Below are positions 7,678 to 11,530 of a stretch of 11,530 nt of DNA, one piece after another. The position numbers and the translations under genes were made by a program. This stretch comes from an uncultured Oscillospiraceae bacterium (GTDB taxonomy: Bacteria; Bacillota; Clostridia; Oscillospirales; Oscillospiraceae), in NCBI GenBank assembly GCA_900756495.1, contig CAAEKI010000172.1, forward strand, positions 1 through 11,530, read 5' to 3'. Within the stretch, counting starts at the first letter, position 1, and the number at the start of each line of letters is the position of its first letter. A model generated the notes under the pieces. The model saw nothing but the letters and a program-made list of their open reading frames with translations. It had not been told where the DNA came from and ran no database searches.

Positions 7678-8569
7678 TGCCGTCAGCAGACTCCTTGACA
7701 AAGGCCCAGAAGGCGGCGGAGGAGGGGGGGAGGGGACAGTTTCTGGCCCGTACCAAAACCAGTTGCCAATAGAGGGGGGAGAGCAGATGAAGCGCCACAA
7801 CCTGCCCCATACCGTGGCGGTCGAGAAAGCCATGGTTAAAGTATTCGCTTCCAATAAAGGCTATCCCCATGCCTTGGGCGACGGAGAGCACCAGATTTTC
7901 CTCGCGCTCAGTGGTGACGGAGATCCGGTACTCAAAGCCTGCATCTTGGCACATCTGACGGTAAGTTCCAGGTACGCCGGTCTTCTCCGGCAGTGATACA
8001 AAAGAATCTGAGGCCAGCTCCGGCAGGGCAACGGTACCGCGTCCGGCCAGCCGATGCCACCGGGGCACCAGTACAATGAGCTCATGACGATCCAGAGGGA
8101 GACATTCCACCAGCGTACTGTCCAGATAACTGCTGGCGCACAGCCCCAAGTGGTACCGGCCTTCCGCCAACAGATGGGAGACTGCTCCGCCGTGTTCCTC
8201 GCTGAGGGAGAGCTGAAATTCGGGACAGCGCCGCTTAAACGCTGAAAATATAGAGAAATCGGCCACCATAGAGAGTGGGGGGATGGCACAGATTCGGATA
8301 ATCCGCTCCCGGTTGACAGCGGACAGGGCAGATAAAAATGCCCGCTGCTCCTCCAATATCCGTTCGGCGTAGGGAATCAGCAGACGGCCCTCCTCGGTAA
8401 GGGTAACGCCGGTGGGCGAACGGCGAAACAGAGAAACACGGTAGGCGCTTTCCAGCCAGGCGATGTGTTTGGATACCGTAGGCGGAGTCAGATAGAGCGA
8501 TTCGGCGGCCAGCCGAAAGGAGCCGGTTCGGGCCACTGCGAGAAAGGTTTCCAGTTTGGTGAGATCCAT
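7667..8569 (-). CDS. LysR-type transcriptional regulator
   Basis: A 300-residue protein with the standard LysR plan and length. Residues 1-60 form the winged helix-turn-helix, with the recognisable TGSFRLAAESLYLTPPTVSK (15-34) and VSLFRR (45-50) elements. A linker helix then leads to a periplasmic-binding-protein-like effector domain from about 90 to 290. The effector cannot be inferred. The ATG start (complement of 8567-8569) has GGAGGT (complement of 8581-8586) eleven bases upstream, slightly far but clear. The gene is divergent from the C45 lipoprotein gene, and two LysR-box-like sites lie between them, so it very probably controls that gene and itself. It converges on the aminopeptidase gene and shares its terminator. 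Confidence 0.93.
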   Translation of the reverse strand: MDLTKLETFLAVARTGSFRLAAESLYLTPPTVSKHIAWLESAYRVSLFRRSPTGVTLTEEGRLLIPYAERILEEQRAFLSALSAVNRERIIRICAIPPLSMVADFSIFSAFKRRCPEFQLSLSEEHGGAVSHLLAEGRYHLGLCASSYLDSTLVECLPLDRHELIVLVPRWHRLAGRGTVALPELASDSFVSLPEKTGVPGTYRQMCQDAGFEYRISVTTEREENLVLSVAQGMGIAFIGSEYFNHGFLDRHGMGQVVALHLLSPLYWQLVLVRARNCPLPPSSAAFWAFVKESADGRKK

Positions 8570-8605
8570 GCTGCTGTTGCACCTCCGAGTATTTCAGTTT
8601 GACAG

Positions 8606-8620
8606 ATTCCAAAGTGGAAT
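8606..8620. promoter_or_regulatory. LysR-box-like operator, site 1
   Basis: ATTCCA-AAG-TGGAAT is a perfect dyad with 6-bp arms and contains the T-N11-A signature (T8607, A8619) of LysR-type recognition sites. It lies in the divergent gap, 37 bases from the LysR start codon, where the high-affinity autoregulatory site is normally found. The identification is by pattern and position only. Confidence 0.6.
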
Positions 8621-8625
8621 GACAG

Positions 8626-8640
8626 ATTCAAAAATGAGGT
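8626..8640. promoter_or_regulatory. LysR-box-like operator, site 2 (activation site)
   Basis: ATTCAAAAATGAGGT matches site 1 at 10 of 15 positions and starts exactly 20 bp after it, about two helical turns, so both face the same side of the DNA. The repeated unit TGACAGATTC (8600-8609 and 8620-8629) spans the start of both. The site abuts and partly overlaps the expected -35 position of the lipoprotein promoter, which is the usual place for the weaker activation site of a LysR tetramer. Confidence 0.45.
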
Positions 8641-8665
8641 TACCCTGAAGGAACGGTCCTATGAT
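8637..8665 (+). promoter_or_regulatory. Predicted activator-dependent promoter of the C45 lipoprotein gene
   Basis: A strong -10 box, TATGAT, lies at 8660-8665. The position 17 bases upstream (8637-8642) reads AGGTTA, a very poor -35. This combination, with an operator lying against the -35, fits a promoter that needs the adjacent LysR protein for activity. The predicted leader is about 55 bases and I see no attenuator in it. Confidence 0.5.
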
Positions 8666-8725
8666 AACATAAAAGCAGCCCCACCGCAAGGCGAGGGGAA
8701 TTATGAAAAGAGGAGGCCCCGCACA

Positions 8726-10348
8726 ATGAGAAGAGACTGGAACAAATATCTGGCGCTTCTAATGGCTCTGGCTCTGGCTGTTGGCTTGCTCAGTGGCTGC
8801 CAGAGAGAACGGCAATCCACAGGAGAAGCCCCGCCCGCCTCTCAAACTCCCGTTGCGACGCCTGTCGATGAACCGGAAGCCGAGCCGGAGGAAACTAGAT
8901 CCTACATCTCCGGCGGACGCAACGTCCGGGCTGCTCATTATGACACCGGCGGCTACCTTGTATTTGCCGACAAGGCCCAATGGGTAGGGGAACTGTCCGG
9001 ATCCTGGTACGACATGGGGAAAACCATTGGAGAACACACCGGCGAGATGATTGCCGCCTCCACTGATTACTGGTGGGAGCAGATGTGCAGTAGCCGCGGG
9101 GTGAATGAGACCATCGCGGCCATGGAGAAGTATGCAGAACAGATTGATGCGCTGGATCCCACACAAATTGAACTGCTTCAGGGTATGACCGACGGCGCGG
9201 CGGAGTGGCTGGATCAGGCCAGATATGGCGACAAGTCCAACCCTGATTACGGCGAACCATTTGATCGGGTGTTGGCAGCCAGTATTTTTGACTGCTGGCT
9301 GTGGGGCGATCCGGACTCCTATCAGGTAGGCGATGTGGCCAATGGTTCTGCTGAGGGGTTTATTACCGGAGGCGGAACCAAGGGCTGCAACAGCGTAGCA
9401 GTGAAGGGGAGTGCCACGGTGGACGGCAGTACCATCTCCTCGCAGGTACGCCATACCCAGCAGGCCGGCCTGTGTTACCAGGCGTCTATGACCTACTCGG
9501 GGGAGGGGTGCAATAAGGTCTGGACTGTGGGCAATGTTCCCGCCGCCAACGGTCTGCTGCTGGTCAATGACAAGGGAGTCTCTATTAGCCATCATTTTGG
9601 CGGAGCTACAACGGAAGACAGCCTGAGCTATGAGGGCGGCCCTTACTATGGCAGCGCATACGGCGTGCCCTGGCCCAACGCCCTCTTCTATGCCGCGAAG
9701 GAGGCTGATTCTGCAGAGGAGGCTATCGAGCTTCTGACCCATGGATCGGAACGCTATCGGGAGATCACCGGACGGACTACCATGCTGCGGGATGGGACAT
9801 GGAACTGGATGGTCTGTGACGAGGAAACACTGGCGGTGGTGGAGGTAAGCCCTGATCGATATGCAGTTCGCTACGCTGGAGAGTATACCGGAGAGGATTG
9901 GACTGATACGGACTATATCGTCTGTGCCAACCACTTTATCTGCCCTTACAGCTACGATGAGAACGATAACCGCACCGAAGTGCCTATGACGATATATAAC
10001 GCCATGCCCGACAGCGAGGATCGATTTTGGACGCTGATGTGGGAAATGAAGGAGCAAAAAGGTGAGATTGACACCTATTGGCTGCAGAACCTCTTCTCCA
10101 CGACCTATCTGCGGGATCGGGAGAGCGGAGAGATTATCTATACCGCTCAGGATGAGACAGGGAAATGGATGCCCGTTGGGTTTACTTACTCCAGTGTCCA
10201 GGGGACACTCCAGGACGGCGGCCTGACTGGAGGAACCAATGCTGCCAAGCTGGCGGTATTGGACGGAAAAGACAGCATCTGCTACTTCACCTTGGGTAAT
10301 CCTATGGACTGGGAAGGCGAATGGGATCAGTACCATTTCGGAGAGTAG
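8726..10348 (+). CDS. Exported lipoprotein of the C45 (penicillin acyltransferase-like) Ntn-hydrolase family
   Basis: A 540-residue protein. The first 24 residues are a lipoprotein signal with lipobox L22-S23-G24-C25, so the mature protein is anchored outside the membrane by C25. A Pro/Glu/Thr-rich tether (about 31-57) follows. The C45 features then appear in order: the early GSWYDMGKTIGEH helix start (92-104), the motif G220-C221-N222-S223 followed by a VAxxxxAxxDGSTI strand, VVEVSP at 371-376 and N402-H403-F404. In this family the enzyme cuts itself before the cysteine, which becomes the N-terminal nucleophile; cleavage at G220-C221 would give an alpha part of about 195 mature residues and a beta part of 320. 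Members hydrolyse or transfer amide-linked acyl groups. The substrate here is unknown. AGGAGG (8711-8716) is nine bases before the ATG. It lies divergent to a LysR regulator. A C69-type dipeptidase is a less likely relative. Confidence 0.8.
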   Translation: MRRDWNKYLALLMALALAVGLLSGCQRERQSTGEAPPASQTPVATPVDEPEAEPEETRSYISGGRNVRAAHYDTGGYLVFADKAQWVGELSGSWYDMGKTIGEHTGEMIAASTDYWWEQMCSSRGVNETIAAMEKYAEQIDALDPTQIELLQGMTDGAAEWLDQARYGDKSNPDYGEPFDRVLAASIFDCWLWGDPDSYQVGDVANGSAEGFITGGGTKGCNSVAVKGSATVDGSTISSQVRHTQQAGLCYQASMTYSGEGCNKVWTVGNVPAANGLLLVNDKGVSISHHFGGATTEDSLSYEGGPYYGSAYGVPWPNALFYAAKEADSAEEAIELLTHGSERYREITGRTTMLRDGTWNWMVCDEETLAVVEVSPDRYAVRYAGEYTGEDWTDTDYIVCANHFICPYSYDENDNRTEVPMTIYNAMPDSEDRFWTLMWEMKEQKGEIDTYWLQNLFSTTYLRDRESGEIIYTAQDETGKWMPVGFTYSSVQGTLQDGGLTGGTNAAKLAVLDGKDSICYFTLGNPMDWEGEWDQYHFGE

Positions 10349-10365
10349 AAGAAACTGAGCGACGA

Positions 10366-10414
10366 AGCGGGCAGTATACTGCAAAAAGCAGTATACTGCC
10401 CGCTATTTTTGTTT
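10366..10414 (+). terminator. Intrinsic terminator after the C45 lipoprotein gene
   Basis: A perfect 17-bp stem, AGCGGGCAGTATACTGC (10366-10382) with GCAGTATACTGCCCGCT (10388-10404), closes on a loop of five A and is followed by ATTTTTGTTT. It starts 18 bases after the stop codon. No T-run exists on the other side, so it acts for the plus strand only. Each arm contains the self-complementary 12-mer GCAGTATACTGC. Confidence 0.92.
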
Positions 10415-10529
10415 ATAAAAACCATTGGTAGAGGCGGTGGTTCCCAAAAGCTTTAGCTGTGCCCAGAGAAAATATCTGAGAGAAGCGAGGAGCAAGTAAA
10501 AAACGATAGAGCGATAAGGGATAAAATAT

Positions 10530-10584
10530 CCGAAAACAATAGTGGGAGCACCCTGCGGCTATTTGAATAGCGGCAGGGCGCTCC
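10530..10584 (-). terminator. Strong hairpin, probable terminator of the minus-strand DUF4179-like gene
   Basis: Arms 10545-10562 and 10567-10584 pair over 18 positions with only two mismatches around a four-base TTGA loop. On the minus strand the stem is followed by CACTATTGTTTTCGG, a moderate T-rich tail; on the plus strand there is no T-run. It is 100 bases past the stop of the minus-strand gene. The tail is poorer than usual, so a structured RNA or repeat element is an alternative. Confidence 0.5.
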
Positions 10585-10683
10585 ATACAAGTGAGATTAT
10601 GACTTATAGGATCTGCTGGTCATAGGCCCTAAAGGAGCTTGCGCAAACCGCTGATATGGCCGATGGTTATGATTTAAACTTAA

Positions 10684-11530
10684 TTATTTGGGAAGAGACA
10701 GGGGGATGTCTGCCACCGTGACGCTCTCCAGGCCGTCCAGGGTAAGAATTTCGTCAAAAATCGTCCCCTTCTGGCAGACAGTTTCTCCGCCGCTGGGGGA
10801 GATGCCGCCGCCGGCATTGCTCAGATCTAGGGTGGTACCGTCGGTGAAGGTGAGAAGAATGGGGAGGGACTCGAAATAGAGATAGGACTGCTCACGGTCG
10901 TGCTCGCTCTGCCGGCCGCTGGTACGGGCTTCATCCCATTGGAGCTCGTTATGCACGGTGTAATTGACCTGGATGGACAGGGGGGAGATCACGACCTCGT
11001 CCAGGGTGGCGTCCATGCCGTTGAGCTGGAAGGACTGCCCGGCAGGGAGATGCACGGAGGAATCCTCAAAGGCAAAGTCGAACTTGAGCTTCCAGGTGCC
11101 GTCCGCCACCAGTTCCTGGCGGCTCATGTCGCTGTTGGTATAAACAGAGAGGTTTTGGAACTTGACCTTGGCGGTGCCGGACTCAATGGGGACATCCGCC
11201 GTCATCAGTTCTACATACTGGACCGCGTTGTCGCTGGGATCGGCGTCGAAAAAGTAGGCCGAGCCGTGGGCGCCGCCATGAGTTCCCACGTCGGCGCCGA
11301 AGTTCTCAAAGGAGAGGGGGAGCACGCCGTTGATCGGAGTCAGGTCTTCCGCCAGAGGCGTGCCGTCGTCCCGGGCGATGGTATAGAGGATGGCGTAGCT
11401 GTAGGTGTCCCCGATAATGGCGTCGGCGGTGATGGTCACACCGTTGTCGGTGGCGCTGGCCCCGACAGGCCGGCCGATCCGATCGATGATCTCGGTCTGG
11501 GCGGGCGCGCCGCCGAAGAGGCTGGAGAGG
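10684..11530 (-). CDS. DUF4179/DUF5643-like protein, C-terminal part (N-terminus outside window)
   Basis: The frame stays open from the right edge of the window to TAA at the complement of 10684-10686, giving about 281 residues. A GTG at the complement of 11437-11439 could be read as a start, but the frame continues upstream without a stop and the upstream residues (such as IIDRIGRPVGASATDNGVT) read naturally into it, so the true start lies beyond the edge. The segment DNGVTITADAIIGDTYSYAI followed by a LYTI strand resembles the DUF4179 domain, and the later beta-rich part, with NGMDATLDEVVISPLSIQVNYTV (cut here for length as two overlapping strands, NGMDATLDEVVISP and SIQVNYTV), resembles DUF5643. 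Firmicutes proteins with this pair usually have one membrane segment near the N-terminus and sit beside an ECF sigma factor gene as likely anti-sigma or surface stress proteins. Neither neighbour nor membrane segment is visible here. Confidence 0.7.
   Translation of the reverse strand, partial: LSSLFGGAPAQTEIIDRIGRPVGASATDNGVTITADAIIGDTYSYAILYTIARDDGTPLAEDLTPINGVLPLSFENFGADVGTHGGAHGSAYFFDADPSDNAVQYVELMTADVPIESGTAKVKFQNLSVYTNSDMSRQELVADGTWKLKFDFAFEDSSVHLPAGQSFQLNGMDATLDEVVISPLSIQVNYTVHNELQWDEARTSGRQSEHDREQSYLYFESLPILLTFTDGTTLDLSNAGGGISPSGGETVCQKGTIFDEILTLDGLESVTVADIPLSLPK

Larger units (their letters stand above)
10349..10683. other. 335-base noncoding stretch between convergent genes
   Basis: This gap holds the plus-strand terminator of the C45 gene at its left end, then an AT-richer segment without a ribosome binding site (about 10405-10541), then a long hairpin at 10545-10584, and about 100 bases down to the stop of the minus-strand gene. 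A weaker 6-bp inverted pair, TATGAC (10598-10603) and GTCATA (10619-10624), lies in the last part. I see no protein start with a ribosome binding site, tRNA or mobile-element end here. Confidence 0.6.

Noticed and set aside
6139..7854. 571-codon antisense open frame on the minus strand
   Set aside because: It covers the M18 aminopeptidase gene and its terminator and overlaps the 3' end of the LysR gene; no recognisable domain.
8759..10384. 541-codon antisense open frame on the minus strand
   Set aside because: It mirrors the C45 lipoprotein gene, whose signal peptide, lipobox and catalytic motifs are clear on the plus strand.
1..11530. CRISPR array, phage, transposon or defence system
   Set aside because: No regularly spaced repeats, transposase, integrase, or nuclease-type gene was seen in any part of the window.

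Overview
The window is a GC-rich, densely packed bacterial chromosome segment. Gene content and style suggest a low-abundance-AT member of the Clostridia, probably an Oscillospiraceae gut anaerobe (Flavonifractor/Lawsonibacter-like). This rests on strong GGAGG-type ribosome binding sites, Firmicutes-type protein families (YdcF/DUF218, DUF4179, PrdX-like editing protein) and high GC; the genus is an inference. I see no tRNA, rRNA, CRISPR array, insertion sequence or phage gene.

Left edge (1-245): the 5' end of mtnA (methylthioribose-1-phosphate isomerase) runs off the left edge on the minus strand. It is divergent from the large plus-strand operon. The 76-base gap holds a good extended -10 promoter for mtnA and a perfect 15-bp inverted repeat lying over its -10.

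Central operon (246-7677, plus): an ABC-F ATPase, a YdcF-like membrane-anchored protein, prfA (release factor 1), a previously easy-to-miss 35-residue membrane peptide, a Sua5-type threonylcarbamoyl-AMP synthase, a YbaK/ProX-type tRNA editing protein, coaE, and an M18 aminopeptidase. Genes overlap by ATGA or lie 6-62 bases apart, and a hairpin terminator ends the run. Most members act on the ribosome or tRNA (ABC-F, RF1, t6A synthesis, mischarged-tRNA clearance), so this looks like a translation-quality operon with CoA synthesis and peptide recycling attached. prmC, the RF1 methyltransferase often beside prfA, is not here.

LysR/acyltransferase pair (7667-10414): a LysR-type regulator (minus) is divergent from a 540-residue lipoprotein of the C45 (penicillin acyltransferase-like) Ntn-hydrolase family. 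The gap between them carries two LysR-box-like sites 20 bp apart, the second abutting the -35 region of a promoter with a strong -10 and poor -35. This is the layout of an activator-dependent promoter, and the enzyme's substrate is unknown. A perfect 17-bp stem terminator follows the enzyme.

Right edge (10349-11530): a 335-base noncoding stretch with an AT-richer island and a second strong hairpin, then the 3' part of a minus-strand gene for a DUF4179/DUF5643-like protein (often an anti-sigma or cell-surface stress protein) whose N-terminus lies outside the window.
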